Positions 9,091 through 18,057 are shown, counted from the stretch's first letter. The stretch: DNA of 64,000 nt from Alkalibacillus aidingensis (GCF_014595945.1 NZ_JABXWU010000001.1:248001-312000); one strand, 5' to 3'. Program-made: numbers and translations. The notes: generated from the sequence alone by a model not told the origin.

Positions 9091-10767
9091 GTGTCTAATC
9101 ATACATTAAATGGTGAGAAGTTTGCACAAATGGTTTTACTAGGTGCTAATCACCTATCAAACCAATCGCAAATGATTGACTCTCTTAATGTTTTTCCTGT
9201 ACCAGATGGTGATACAGGGACGAATATGAACTTAACGATGACTTCTGGAGCAAGTGAAGTTGAAAAGGTTTCAAATAATCATGTCGGGGAAGTGGGTACT
9301 TCTTTAGCTAAAGGTTTGCTAATGGGTGCTCGTGGTAACTCCGGTGTTATTCTTTCTCAATTATTTCGTGGTTTTTCAAAGAGCGTTCAAAATAAAGAAA
9401 CTTTAACAACGAAAGATTTTGCTGAGGCGCTTGAAGCTGGTGTTGAAACGGCATATAAAGCAGTCATGAAGCCGGTTGAAGGGACGATTTTAACTGTCGC
9501 AAAAGATGCTGCAAAAGCTAGTCTAAAAGTGGCCAAGCAATCAGATGATTTCATTGAATTTTTTGAGGCTGTTCTAACTGAAGCAAAGAAATCGCTTGAA
9601 CATACACCAGAGCTTCTTCCCGTCTTAAAAGAAGTAGGCGTGGTTGATAGTGGTGGACAAGGGTTGGTAACAGTCTATGAAGGGTTCTTAGCATCTTTAA
9701 AAGGAGAAGAATTACCACAAGATCATTCTGCTCCTTCATTAGATGAATTGGTTAATGCTGAGCACCACAAGATGCATCAAGATTTCATGGAAACTGAGGA
9801 TATTGAATTTGGTTATTGTACAGAATTTATGGTTAAATTTGAAGAAGATAAGCTAAAGGAAAACCCTTTTGATGAAAATGAATATCGTCAAGCGTTAAGT
9901 GAGCATGGTGATTCGTTATTAGTCGTTTCTGATGATGACGTAGTTAAAGTGCATATTCACGCAGAGTACCCTGGAGAAGTCATGACATTAGGTCAAAAAT
10001 ATGGTAGCTTGATCAATATTAAGATCGAGAATATGCGTGAACAGCATACGTCTATTGTCGGTGATCAAAAAGAAGGACAAGTGAAGCCAGAAGCCAATAC
10101 TAAGCGTTCACCATTAGCTGTCGTTACAGTTGGGATGGGTGATGGTATTAAGGAAATGTTCGAGAGTTTAGGTGCAACAGTTGTTATTGAAGGTGGCCAA
10201 ACGATGAACCCGAGTACATCGGATATTGTTGAGGCTGTCAACCAAGCCAATGCTGACCATGTCTTAGTTCTACCGAATAATAAAAATATTATTATGGCTG
10301 CAGAACAAGCAGAAGAGTTGGCAGATGCTAAGGTTAAAGTTGTACCGACTAAAACGGTACCTCAAGGTATGAGTGCCATGTTAGCCCTTAATTTAGAGGC
10401 AAGCTTAGAAGAAAATCATGAAGCAATGTCTGAAGCGATGCAATTTGTGAAAACAGGACAAGTTACTTACGCCGTACGAGATACTCAAATTGATGGCAAA
10501 GACATTGAAGAGGGTAACTTCATGGGAATATTAGATGGTTCAATTAAAGCTGTTAATCCTGATCAAATGGAAGCTATTTATGAATTGCTTTTAGAAATGG
10601 TTGATGATGAAGAGGATGAAATTGTAACAATCCTTCAGGGTGCTGAAGCAACAGACGAACAAGTAGGACTGATCGAGAGTTTTATCGAAGAAAAGTTTGA
10701 AGATATTGAAGTGGAAGTCCATAAAGGAAACCAACCAATCTATTCGTTTATTTTTTCAGTTGAATAG
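9091..10767 (+). CDS. fakA: Fatty acid kinase ATP-binding subunit (FakA / YloV)
   Basis: This DAK-family protein corresponds to B. subtilis YloV, now recognised as FakA. FakA, together with a fatty-acid-binding FakB, phosphorylates exogenous fatty acids for PlsX/PlsY-dependent phospholipid synthesis. The N-terminal DhaL-like domain has NVFPVPDGDTGTNMN with its metal-binding aspartates, and ARGNSGVILSQLFRG. Middle and C-terminal domains follow, to 558 residues. I chose GTG 9091 because AAGGAGG lies 8 bases upstream; the in-frame GTG 9073 precedes that site. The phospholipid enzymes plsX and fabD lie a few kilobases downstream. Confidence 0.92.
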   Translation: MSNHTLNGEKFAQMVLLGANHLSNQSQMIDSLNVFPVPDGDTGTNMNLTMTSGASEVEKVSNNHVGEVGTSLAKGLLMGARGNSGVILSQLFRGFSKSVQNKETLTTKDFAEALEAGVETAYKAVMKPVEGTILTVAKDAAKASLKVAKQSDDFIEFFEAVLTEAKKSLEHTPELLPVLKEVGVVDSGGQGLVTVYEGFLASLKGEELPQDHSAPSLDELVNAEHHKMHQDFMETEDIEFGYCTEFMVKFEEDKLKENPFDENEYRQALSEHGDSLLVVSDDDVVKVHIHAEYPGEVMTLGQKYGSLINIKIENMREQHTSIVGDQKEGQVKPEANTKRSPLAVVTVGMGDGIKEMFESLGATVVIEGGQTMNPSTSDIVEAVNQANADHVLVLPNNKNIIMAAEQAEELADAKVKVVPTKTVPQGMSAMLALNLEASLEENHEAMSEAMQFVKTGQVTYAVRDTQIDGKDIEEGNFMGILDGSIKAVNPDQMEAIYELLLEMVDDEEDEIVTILQGAEATDEQVGLIESFIEEKFEDIEVEVHKGNQPIYSFIFSVE

Positions 10768-10776
10768 TAAATGATA

Positions 10777-10813
10777 ATAAGCCCCCTGAACACGAAATGT
10801 GCAGGGGGCTTAT
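10777..10813 (+). terminator. Terminator after yloV
   Basis: A GC-rich stem of AAGCCCCCTG and CAGGGGGCTT encloses a 13-base loop, followed by a short T-rich stretch. It lies just past the yloV stop. Its symmetry would also let it work on the minus strand. Confidence 0.85.
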
Positions 10814-10908
10814 TTATATATGAAAACTAATTATCAAAATCAATCTTCGTTGAACACGCTTACTCGCAAAACGTGAGTGGGACGCGCCAACCCACAATCG
10901 AACTAAAG

Positions 10909-11247
10909 TAATGAATCTTAATTGACGGTAATTGCTTCGTGAGGTGGTTAAACGTTAATTAGACTGCTTCTAATTGACGGTAATAGCTTCGTGAGGTGGT
11001 TAAACGTTAATTAGACTGCTTCTAATTGACGGTGATAGCTTCGTGAGGCAGTGAAACGTTAATTAGACCACTTCTAATTGACGGTAATAGCCTCGCGAGG
11101 TAGTTAAATGTTAATTAGACCCTGTCTCATGGTCATTTTGCGCTTCATACAGAGCTAAAACAGTCTTGAGCCCCCGTCTCACGGACATTTCACGCTTCAA
11201 ACAGAGGCGAAACGTCCATGAAGACCACTTCCATCCGACGTTTTTTC
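10909..11247 (-). repeat. Six tandem 52-bp repeats plus a truncated unit
   Basis: Read on the minus strand, units start at 11220, 11168, 11116, 11064, 11012 and 10960, exactly 52 bases apart, with a partial unit at 11247-11221 in front. The last four begin AATTAACGTTTAACCACC or a close variant and contain GAAGCTAT, CCGTCAATTAGAAG. The first two are diverged and look more like the array at 31519-31986 (GACGTTTCGCC, TTTGAAGCG). The outer arms of each unit are complementary (AATTAACG with CGTCAATT, one wobble). The array lies directly 3' of the minus-strand permease. The period is not a multiple of three, so it is not coding. Confidence 0.93.
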
Positions 11248-11256
11248 CACCAAATT

Positions 11257-11313
11257 GCTCATCATATCATTGATCCCGATCACAAAGTCTGAGTAACGAA
11301 CATCATCCACCAA
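11257..11313 (-). repeat. Leader-like dispersed repeat, copy A
   Basis: On the minus strand this reads TTGGTGGATGATGTTC, then TTACTCAG, CTTTGTGATCG, TCAATG and TATGATGAGC. By manual alignment about 52 of 58 columns match copy B at 28242-28299. It begins 25 bases after the stop of the minus-strand permease and ends just before the truncated 52-bp unit. One reading frame happens to be open across it, but copy B carries an indel in that frame, so coding is unlikely. Confidence 0.85.
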
Positions 11314-11337
11314 TTGTGAACAAAAAAAGACGTCCAC

Positions 11338-12600
11338 CTACATAAAAGCTTTGGTTAAAAACTCTAGTAAGAATAAACTTGAGATAATGATTAACAATGG
11401 CGTTACTTCGTCTTTCTTACCAGCCACGATTTTTACGATTGGATAAGCAATGAAACCAAACGCCATTCCATCTGCAATACTATAAGTAAACGGAATCATA
11501 AACATAATTAGAAACGTTGGGAATGCTTCGGTCAGATCATCAACTTTAATGTGCTTAATGTTTTGCATCATGAGCACACCAACAATAATTAAGATCGGAC
11601 TAATAGCATTAGATGGAATCATAGAAATATAAGGGATTATGAAAAATGTCCCTAGAAATAATATACCGATCACCACACTGGTTAGACCAGTTCGGGCTTT
11701 AGCCGCAATGACCGCTGCACTCTCTGCAGCTGGTATTGTTGGCGATGTCCCAAAGAAACCACTTAAAGTAGCAGCAATTGCACTTGTTTGATTAGCTTTC
11801 TTAAAAGCATGATGTTTATTTAACATATCAAGTTGACCGTGTAATAAGCCCATGCTTTCGAAAATTAATACAATCGCTAAAGGTAACACAGCAATCCAAA
11901 ATGTGAGCTGCCAAATATGATCAAATGACGGTACCACCATGAAATCAGTGATACTCTCTACAGTAATGGTTGTTTGTTCGGTGTCTAAAACGCCAAATAA
12001 ATAGGCAATCGCTGTCCCAATCGCCATTGTGAATAAGAAGTTAGCTGGTACGTTTTTAACAAATAAGATAACACCTATTAACAACGATAGTAAGCTCACA
12101 ATGACATATGAAGATGAGAAATCACCTAAGGCAATTATTGAATAATCGCCACTAACGATTAAACCACCATTTTCTAACCCGATTAAAACGAGAAAGAGCC
12201 CTAAACCAATAGTAATACCATGTTTTAACGCATCAGGAATAGCTTTCTTGAATGACTCTCCTAATGGTGTTAAAACAGTTGCAAGGAATATTAAACTCGC
12301 AACGACGACTACACCAAGCCCTTGTTCATAAGTGAATTCATACTGCTGAACAATGGAGTAAGCAAATAAAGCGTTAACTCCCATACCTGGTATAATGATA
12401 ATTGGAACCCTTGCCCAAAGCCCCATTAAAATACAACCAAAGGTACTGGCTAAGATCGTCGCAATCATTGCATCTTCTCGGTTAATTCCAGTATCACTTA
12501 ATATAGCACTATTAACAACTACTATATATACAGTTGTTAAGTAGCCAATGATTCCAGCAATTACCTCGTTAGTCCAACGACTGTTAGGCCATGTTTTCAT
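11338..12600 (-). CDS. NCS2-type (AzgA family) purine permease
   Basis: This 420-residue polytopic membrane protein belongs to the AzgA-like branch of the nucleobase:cation symporters (B. subtilis PbuG, PbuO, AdeP). It takes up hypoxanthine, guanine or adenine; the exact substrate cannot be read from sequence. Visible features are about 12 hydrophobic segments, an N-terminal NSAILSDTG, the GMGVNALFAY half-helix and FGTSPTIPAAESAAVIAAKARTG, a hallmark of the family. It is transcribed against its neighbours and interrupts the usual yloV-sdaAB adjacency, suggesting insertion of a single-gene unit. It has its own promoter and no purine riboswitch in its short leader. Confidence 0.88.
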   Translation of the reverse strand: MKTWPNSRWTNEVIAGIIGYLTTVYIVVVNSAILSDTGINREDAMIATILASTFGCILMGLWARVPIIIIPGMGVNALFAYSIVQQYEFTYEQGLGVVVVASLIFLATVLTPLGESFKKAIPDALKHGITIGLGLFLVLIGLENGGLIVSGDYSIIALGDFSSSYVIVSLLSLLIGVILFVKNVPANFLFTMAIGTAIAYLFGVLDTEQTTITVESITDFMVVPSFDHIWQLTFWIAVLPLAIVLIFESMGLLHGQLDMLNKHHAFKKANQTSAIAATLSGFFGTSPTIPAAESAAVIAAKARTGLTSVVIGILFLGTFFIIPYISMIPSNAISPILIIVGVLMMQNIKHIKVDDLTEAFPTFLIMFMIPFTYSIADGMAFGFIAYPIVKIVAGKKDEVTPLLIIISSLFLLEFLTKAFM

Positions 12601-12659
12601 GAGTACTCCTTCTTTTGTTGTAAGCCCTCGCCCACCCGAGTCTTAAAAACCCATAGCAT

Positions 12660-12688
12660 ATTATAATCCTATTATGGGCGATTATCAA
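12660..12688 (-). promoter_or_regulatory. Sigma-A promoter of the purine permease
   Basis: On the minus strand TTGATA (12688-12683) and a perfect TATAAT (12665-12660) are 17 bases apart. The element is spanned by a dyad with 6-bp arms CCCATA and TATGGG, which could be an operator. The transcript leader would be only about 50 bases long. Confidence 0.75.
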
Positions 12689-12721
12689 CTAAACTTGCAT
12701 GACAAACCTATCGAATAATTG

Positions 12722-12750
12722 TTGGAATTTTACTTATTTAACGATAAAAT
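12722..12750 (+). promoter_or_regulatory. Sigma-A promoter of sdaAB-sdaAA-recG
   Basis: TTGGAA (12722-12727) and TAAAAT (12745-12750) are separated by 17 bases. The start of sdaAB is about 30 bases downstream of the predicted transcription start. Confidence 0.65.
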
Positions 12751-12787
12751 AAAGGTAGACTCAGGATTACAATAAGGTGGTGTCCAT

Positions 12788-13450
12788 ATGAAATTTAGAT
12801 CGGTTTTTGATATTATTGGTCCGGTTATGATTGGTCCATCAAGTTCACACACAGCAGGTGCTGCTCGTATCGGTAAAATGGCAAGAGAATTATTTGGCCG
12901 ACAACCGAACTGGGCAAAAATTCATCTTTATGGATCTTTTGCAAAAACGTATAAAGGGCATGGCACAGATGTTGCGCTTGTTGGTGGGTTATTAGGTTTC
13001 GACACTTATGATGAGCGTATTAAAGAAGCTTTAGAATTAGCAGATCAGGCGAATTTAAATATAGAATTTATTGAAGAAGATGGTTCTGCAGAACACCCAA
13101 ATACAGCGAGAATTCACATGGGTGATGAGGACGGTGAATTTGAGTTAGTTGGTATATCAATTGGTGGTGGAAAAGCAGAGATTACCGAGTTAAATGGCTT
13201 TGAGTTAAGGTTGACGGGGCGTTCTCCAGCGATACTTGTTATGCATAACGATCGCTTTGGGGCAATTGCGTCAGTGACTAATGTGCTAGCTAACTATAAA
13301 ATTAACATCGGTCATATGGAAGTAGCTAGACGTGAGGAAGGAAAGGATGCCATGATGATCATCGAAACAGATGAGAGAATTCCGAAAGACATCATGGAGG
13401 AATTAAAGACCTGTGATCATATTTCGCAGGTTGTGACGATTTCAGATTAA
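12788..13450 (+). CDS. sdaAB: L-serine dehydratase, beta subunit
   Basis: This is the beta subunit of the two-chain, iron-sulfur L-serine dehydratase, which deaminates serine to pyruvate. The 220 residues begin with DIIGPVMIGPSSSHTAGAARIG, whose SSSHT segment belongs to the serine-binding half. They end in an ACT domain (about residue 148 onward, AILVMHNDRFGAIASVTNVL). The ATG is preceded by AAGGTGGTG and lies just downstream of a good sigma-A promoter. The alpha subunit follows after 22 bases. Confidence 0.96.
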   Translation: MKFRSVFDIIGPVMIGPSSSHTAGAARIGKMARELFGRQPNWAKIHLYGSFAKTYKGHGTDVALVGGLLGFDTYDERIKEALELADQANLNIEFIEEDGSAEHPNTARIHMGDEDGEFELVGISIGGGKAEITELNGFELRLTGRSPAILVMHNDRFGAIASVTNVLANYKINIGHMEVARREEGKDAMMIIETDERIPKDIMEELKTCDHISQVVTISD

Positions 13451-13472
13451 CAACAGAAGGGAGTGGTTACAG

Positions 13473-14357
13473 GTGTTTAAAAATGTTAGTGAGTTAATTC
13501 ACTTAGCAGAATCTCAAAATATCCCAATCTCTGAGGTGATGATCCGTCAAGAAGTTGAGGAAACGGATAAACCTAGAGAAGAGATTGTTGCAGAGATGGG
13601 ACGTAATTTAGATATAATGGAAAAAGCAGTAGAAGACGGGTTGAACGGGGTCAAATCACGCTCTGGTTTAACAGGTGGAGATGCTGTTTTAATTAAAAAA
13701 TATATGGAAGAACAAGATAGCTTGTCAGGCAATTTATTGTTAGATGTGGTCAGTAAAGCAGTAGCAACGAATGAGGTTAACGCAGCTATGGGGACAATTT
13801 GTGCGACCCCTACAGCAGGTAGTGCAGGGTGTGTGCCAGGAGTATTGTTTGGTTTAAAGCCTAGGCTCAAGCCAACACGCGAACAAATGATACGCTTTTT
13901 ATTTACTTCAGGTGCTTTTGGTCAGGTAGTTGCTAATAATGCATCAATCTCAGGAGCTGCTGGTGGTTGTCAGGCTGAAGTTGGTTCTGCTGCTGGTATG
14001 GCCAGTGCTGCAGCTGTTGAAATGGCAGGTGGTAGCCCACAACAATCGGCAGAAGCGATGGCAATTACGCTAAAAAATATGCTTGGTCTTGTTTGTGATC
14101 CTGTAGCTGGTTTAGTGGAGGTGCCTTGTGTGAAAAGAAATGCCATGGGCTCTTCACAGGCTATTGTTTCAGCTGATTTAGCCTTAGCAGGAGTTACAAG
14201 CCGAATTCCGTGTGATGAAGTGATCGGAGCTATGTTTAGAATTGGTGAAAGCATGTCACCGGCTTTAAAAGAAACGGCAGAAGGTGGTTTAGCCGCAACG
14301 CCTACTGGTAGAGAATTAGCTAAGAAAGTCTTCGGTCCAGCGTTAGGAAGTGAGTGA
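13473..14357 (+). CDS. sdaAA: L-serine dehydratase, alpha subunit
   Basis: This is the catalytic alpha subunit, which carries the oxygen-sensitive [4Fe-4S] cluster. Conserved cysteines occur in GTICATPTAGSAGCVPG, in GAAGGCQAEVGSAAG and in GLVCDPVAGLVEVPCVKRN. The 294-residue length is typical. The start is GTG, preceded by AAGGGAG. The stop TGA overlaps the GTG start of recG by 4 bases, so dehydratase and recG are translationally coupled as in B. subtilis. Confidence 0.96.
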   Translation: MFKNVSELIHLAESQNIPISEVMIRQEVEETDKPREEIVAEMGRNLDIMEKAVEDGLNGVKSRSGLTGGDAVLIKKYMEEQDSLSGNLLLDVVSKAVATNEVNAAMGTICATPTAGSAGCVPGVLFGLKPRLKPTREQMIRFLFTSGAFGQVVANNASISGAAGGCQAEVGSAAGMASAAAVEMAGGSPQQSAEAMAITLKNMLGLVCDPVAGLVEVPCVKRNAMGSSQAIVSADLALAGVTSRIPCDEVIGAMFRIGESMSPALKETAEGGLAATPTGRELAKKVFGPALGSE

Positions 14358-16399
14358 TTAACGTGTTTAATGAACCTGTTAGTAATATTCCAAGTGTCGG
14401 AGAAAAAACTGAAGAACAATTAGCGATGTTAGATATTAAGAAAGTGGGAGATTTACTCTTCCACTTTCCTTTTCGTTATGACTTTTTAGAACTAAAGCCG
14501 TTAGAGGAAATTGGTCATGAAGAGGTGGCGACCATCGAAGGTGAAGTTGTCTCTCAGCCTAATGTATCCTTTTATGGAAGGAAAAAATCAAGACTAACTT
14601 GTACCATACAAGTTGGTGTGGTAGCAATCAAGGCAGTATTCTTTAATCAGGCCTTTTTGAAAGATCGTTTAATCATTGGAGAGAAGGTTACGTTAACCGG
14701 CAAATGGGATATGCATCGGTTGCAATTAACGGTACATAAGTTTCATCCACAATCATTTGATGAAGCCAGTTCGATTGAACCTATTTACCACACTAAGGGT
14801 AAGCTTACCACAGCAAATTTAAAAAAATTGATCTCCTATGCGATTAAGACATCATTAGATGAGCTTGAAGAGATCTTACCTGAAGCATATTTACATAATT
14901 ATAAGATTCCTGAAAGAAGACAAGCTATTAAGGAATTACATCAACCGTCTTCTAAAGTTACACTAAAACATGCTCGTAGACGGTTTATTTACGAAGAGTT
15001 ATTTATTTTTCAGTTAAAAATGCAATGGGTTAGACGCGAGAATAAGATGAATAGTCACGGCATTCCCAAACATATTGATCCGGATCAATTAAATGACTTT
15101 ATTTCAGAACTGCCTTTCCAATTAACCGATAGTCAACAACGTGTTTTGCACGAAGTTTTAACTGATTTAAAGAGTGATAATCGCATGAACAGATTACTTC
15201 AAGGTGATGTCGGTTCTGGTAAAACCATTATTGCAGCCATCGCTTTATATGCTACAGCCATGGCCAATCAGCAAGGGGCATTGATGGTACCGACTGAAAT
15301 TCTGGCAGAACAACACGAACAGTCTTTAAAAGAGCTATTTGATGACCGACTAAATATAGCGCTTTTAACTGGGTCTGTTAAAGGTAAGCGGCGTCGTGAA
15401 ATCTTAGAACAACTAGAACAAGGAAAGATTGACCTTGTTGTCGGAACACATGCGTTAATTCAAGAGGATACTGTTTTTCATAACCTTGGTTTGGTGATTG
15501 TCGATGAACAGCACCGTTTCGGAGTAGAGCAGCGAAAAACGTTACGTGATAAAGGGTTGACCCCGGATGTTCTGTTTATGACGGCAACTCCTATACCACG
15601 GACACTGTCGATTACGACGTTTGGTGATATGGATGTATCTGTTATTGATGAAATGCCTAAAGGTCGTCTGCCAGTAAAAACCTATTGGGCTAAAGAGAGT
15701 ATGTTAGAGCGAGTATATCAGTTTCTCATTAAAGAGATTCAAAAAGGACATCAAGCCTATGTAATTTGTCCATTAATAGAGGAGTCAGATCAACTTGATA
15801 TTCAAAATGCCGTTGATTTATTTGAAGAACTATCGGAAGTGTTACCAAGTACCGTTAATATCGGATTAATGCATGGACGTTTATCTCAACAGGATAAAGA
15901 AAGTTTAATGAGACAGTTTGCGAACAACGAAATTCAGTTACTTGTTTCAACTACCGTAATCGAAGTAGGGGTAAACGTGCCGAACGCTACGACCATGGTA
16001 ATCTACGATGCAGAACGGTTTGGCTTAGCCCAACTTCATCAGTTAAGGGGAAGAGTAGGGCGAGGAAGTCACCAAAGTTACTGTATTTTAATTGCCGATC
16101 CTAAATCTGAAAATGGTAAAGAGCGAATGCGAGTGATGACAGAGACAACAGATGGATTTGAGTTATCAGAACACGACTTACAAATTCGTGGGCCAGGAGA
16201 CTTCTTCGGTAAAAAACAAAGTGGCTTACCAGAGTTTAAAGTCGCCAATATAGTTGATGATTACCGGGCATTGGAAGTCGCTAGAAAAGACGCAGTTAAA
16301 GTAATGAATGAGCAGTTATTAGAAACTGATCCAGAATATGCGGAGTTAAAACAAGTGATCGAGTCAGATCCTTTAATTAAGGAGCGAATTTTTGATTAA
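14354..16399 (+). CDS. recG: ATP-dependent DNA helicase RecG
   Basis: RecG reverses stalled replication forks and migrates Holliday junctions. The order is an N-terminal wedge/OB domain (about residues 60-150), a helicase core with Walker A LLQGDVGSGKT near 281-291, DEQHRFG near 382, MTATPIPRT, and a C-terminal motif VI region LHQLRGRVGRG. The length of 681 residues is normal. GTG 14354 overlaps the sdaAA stop; GTG 14363 is an alternative start that would lose three residues, and the AGGAAG site does not clearly decide between them. Confidence 0.96.
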   Translation: MINVFNEPVSNIPSVGEKTEEQLAMLDIKKVGDLLFHFPFRYDFLELKPLEEIGHEEVATIEGEVVSQPNVSFYGRKKSRLTCTIQVGVVAIKAVFFNQAFLKDRLIIGEKVTLTGKWDMHRLQLTVHKFHPQSFDEASSIEPIYHTKGKLTTANLKKLISYAIKTSLDELEEILPEAYLHNYKIPERRQAIKELHQPSSKVTLKHARRRFIYEELFIFQLKMQWVRRENKMNSHGIPKHIDPDQLNDFISELPFQLTDSQQRVLHEVLTDLKSDNRMNRLLQGDVGSGKTIIAAIALYATAMANQQGALMVPTEILAEQHEQSLKELFDDRLNIALLTGSVKGKRRREILEQLEQGKIDLVVGTHALIQEDTVFHNLGLVIVDEQHRFGVEQRKTLRDKGLTPDVLFMTATPIPRTLSITTFGDMDVSVIDEMPKGRLPVKTYWAKESMLERVYQFLIKEIQKGHQAYVICPLIEESDQLDIQNAVDLFEELSEVLPSTVNIGLMHGRLSQQDKESLMRQFANNEIQLLVSTTVIEVGVNVPNATTMVIYDAERFGLAQLHQLRGRVGRGSHQSYCILIADPKSENGKERMRVMTETTDGFELSEHDLQIRGPGDFFGKKQSGLPEFKVANIVDDYRALEVARKDAVKVMNEQLLETDPEYAELKQVIESDPLIKERIFD

Positions 16400-16402
16400 T
16401 AA

Positions 16403-16431
16403 TTGCATCTTGCCTTAACGTATTATATATT
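16403..16431 (+). promoter_or_regulatory. Sigma-A promoter of the fapR lipid operon
   Basis: TTGCAT (16403-16408) and TATATT (16426-16431) are 17 bases apart. The predicted start of transcription falls inside the FapR box next to it. Confidence 0.7.
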
Positions 16432-16435
16432 ACTA

Positions 16436-16452
16436 TTAGGACCTAGTCATAA
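16436..16452 (+). promoter_or_regulatory. FapR operator
   Basis: The 17-base sequence TTAGGACCTAGTCATAA closely matches the known FapR box (a dyad around ACCTAGT). It lies immediately downstream of the -10 hexamer, where bound FapR would block transcription. Malonyl-CoA releases FapR in characterised Bacillus systems, so the operon is probably autoregulated by malonyl-CoA level. Confidence 0.88.
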
Positions 16453-16470
16453 ATCGGATGGTGTAAATAA

Positions 16471-17034
16471 ATGAAAATCAAAAAGAAAGAAAGACAAAAG
16501 CAATTATTACAGTTGATTGAAGAGAGTCCTTTTATTACAGATGAAGATTTAGCCAAAAGATTCGGCGTCAGTATTCAAACCATTCGTTTGGACCGATTAG
16601 AATTGTCTATCCCTGAATTAAGAGAACGAATTAAATACGTTGCTAAGAAACAATGGGACGAAACGGTAAAAGCCTTACCTTTAGATGAGGTTATAGGAGA
16701 AGTCATAGATTTAAAATTAGATGAGATGGCCATATCTATATTAGATATTAGAGAAGAGCACGTGTTTTCACGCAATTTAATCGCACGTGGACACCATTTA
16801 TTTGCGCAGGCTAACTCGTTAGCAGTTGCAGTAATTGATGACGATTTAGCATTAACGGCTAAAGCAGATATTCAATTTACACGCCCTGTAAAATTAGAAG
16901 AGCGTGTCGTCGCAAAAGCAAAGGTTACCGGTGAAGATAATAAGCGTAGGACACTTGTTGAAGTCAACAGTTATGTTAATCAAGAACTAGTTTTTGCTGG
17001 ACGTTTTAAGATGTATCGTACAACGGACCAATAA
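16471..17034 (+). CDS. fapR: Fatty acid/phospholipid biosynthesis repressor FapR
   Basis: FapR represses lipid-synthesis genes and is inactivated by malonyl-CoA. The N-terminal helix-turn-helix covers about residues 18-45 ([20 protein letters not shown]). The C-terminal hot-dog domain, which binds malonyl-CoA, includes [19 protein letters not shown]. The 187-residue length is as in B. subtilis. A FapR box overlaps the promoter just upstream, and plsX, fabD, fabG and acpP follow. The ribosome site is weak (GGATGGTG). Confidence 0.96.
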   Translation: MKIKKKERQKQLLQLIEESPFITDEDLAKRFGVSIQTIRLDRLELSIPELRERIKYVAKKQWDETVKALPLDEVIGEVIDLKLDEMAISILDIREEHVFSRNLIARGHHLFAQANSLAVAVIDDDLALTAKADIQFTRPVKLEERVVAKAKVTGEDNKRRTLVEVNSYVNQELVFAGRFKMYRTTDQ

Positions 17035-17049
17035 AAAGGAGTTTTGACT

Positions 17050-18057
17050 ATGAAACTTGCAATAGATGCGATGGGTGGAGATCATGCGCCACAAGCCGTG
17101 GTTGAAGGAGTTAAGTTAGCACTTGAGCACTATCAGGATTTATCAATTATTTTATTCGGAGATGAAAACCAGATCCGTCCATTACTTGGGGAGCAAAAGC
17201 ATCCTAGAATTAGTGTTCACCACACAACAGAAAAAATTGAAAATGATGATGAACCTGTAAGAGTTGTCCGTAAGAAAAAAAATGCCTCAATGGTGCTTAT
17301 GGCTGAAGCAGTGAAAGACAAAACAGCTGATGCTTGTATCTCAGCTGGAAATACCGGAGCTTTGATGAGTGCAGGGTTGTTTAAAGTTGGACGAATTAAA
17401 GGGATTGAACGTCCTGCCCTAAGCCCTACCCTCCCAACCATTGACGGATCAGGATTTTTGTTATTGGATGTTGGAGCGAATGTAGAGGCAAAAGCTCAAC
17501 ATTTACTTCAATATGCTATTATGGGATCGATTTACGTAGAGAATGTTAGAGAAGTTAAGAATCCTAGAGTAGGTTTATTGAATGTAGGAACCGAAGACCA
17601 AAAAGGAACAGAGTTAACTAAGAACGCTTTTAAATTACTGAGTGATGCACCGATTAACTTTATTGGTAATGTTGAAGCTCGAGACTTATTAGACGGAGTA
17701 GCCGATGTCGTTGTGACTGACGGTTTTTCTGGTAATATAGCATTAAAAACAATTGAGGGAACCGCATTATCCATGTTTTCTATGATTAAAGATGTGTTTA
17801 TGAAAAGCACTAAAACGAAACTGGCTGCTGCCATGGTCAAATCAGATTTGCGAGGTTTAAAAGATCAACTAGATTATTCTGAGTATGGTGGAGCTGCATT
17901 ATTTGGGTTAAGTGCACCAGTTATTAAGGCTCATGGTTCATCAAATGACCGGGCCATTTTTAGTGCGATTAAGCAGACATATCATTTAGTAGATAAAGAT
18001 GTCATCAATCTTATTAAAGATGAGGTGCAGTCACTAGAGGATAGAGAGGAGACTTAA
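17050..18057 (+). CDS. plsX: Phosphate acyltransferase PlsX
   Basis: PlsX converts acyl-ACP and phosphate to acyl-phosphate, the donor for PlsY in phospholipid synthesis. Family features are [30 protein letters not shown], and [15 protein letters not shown] chose ATG 17050 because AAAAGGAG ends 8 bases upstream; the in-frame TTG 17044 is too near that site. The protein then has 335 residues. It connects with the fatty acid kinase subunit at 9091, whose product is also acyl-phosphate. fabD begins immediately after its stop. Confidence 0.95.
   Translation: MKLAIDAMGGDHAPQAVVEGVKLALEHYQDLSIILFGDENQIRPLLGEQKHPRISVHHTTEKIENDDEPVRVVRKKKNASMVLMAEAVKDKTADACISAGNTGALMSAGLFKVGRIKGIERPALSPTLPTIDGSGFLLLDVGANVEAKAQHLLQYAIMGSIYVENVREVKNPRVGLLNVGTEDQKGTELTKNAFKLLSDAPINFIGNVEARDLLDGVADVVVTDGFSGNIALKTIEGTALSMFSMIKDVFMKSTKTKLAAAMVKSDLRGLKDQLDYSEYGGAALFGLSAPVIKAHGSSNDRAIFSAIKQTYHLVDKDVINLIKDEVQSLEDREET

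Larger units (their letters stand above)
10814..11337. other. Gene-free stretch between yloV and the purine permease
   Basis: No credible gene is present. Most of the stretch is occupied by a minus-strand array of 52-bp repeats (10909-11220), a truncated unit (11221-11247) and a leader-like element (11257-11313), listed separately. The part nearest yloV, 10860-10908, has fragments such as ACGTTTTGCGAGTAAGCG (minus strand) that may be a decayed unit. A T-run (minus strand, about 11328-11322) follows the permease stop without a convincing stem. Confidence 0.8.

Noticed and set aside
11190-11313. Leader copy A as a gene fragment (minus-strand frame VDDVRYSDFVIGINDMMS)
   Set aside because: Copy B has a one-base indel in the same frame, copy C diverges after a few codons, and no start with a ribosome site is seen.
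12601-12655. Purine riboswitch before the permease
   Set aside because: The leader from the predicted start is only about 50 bases, and no purine aptamer core is seen.
13970-14419. 149-codon minus-strand ORF over sdaAA and recG
   Set aside because: It is a shadow of two well-identified plus-strand genes and has no family features.
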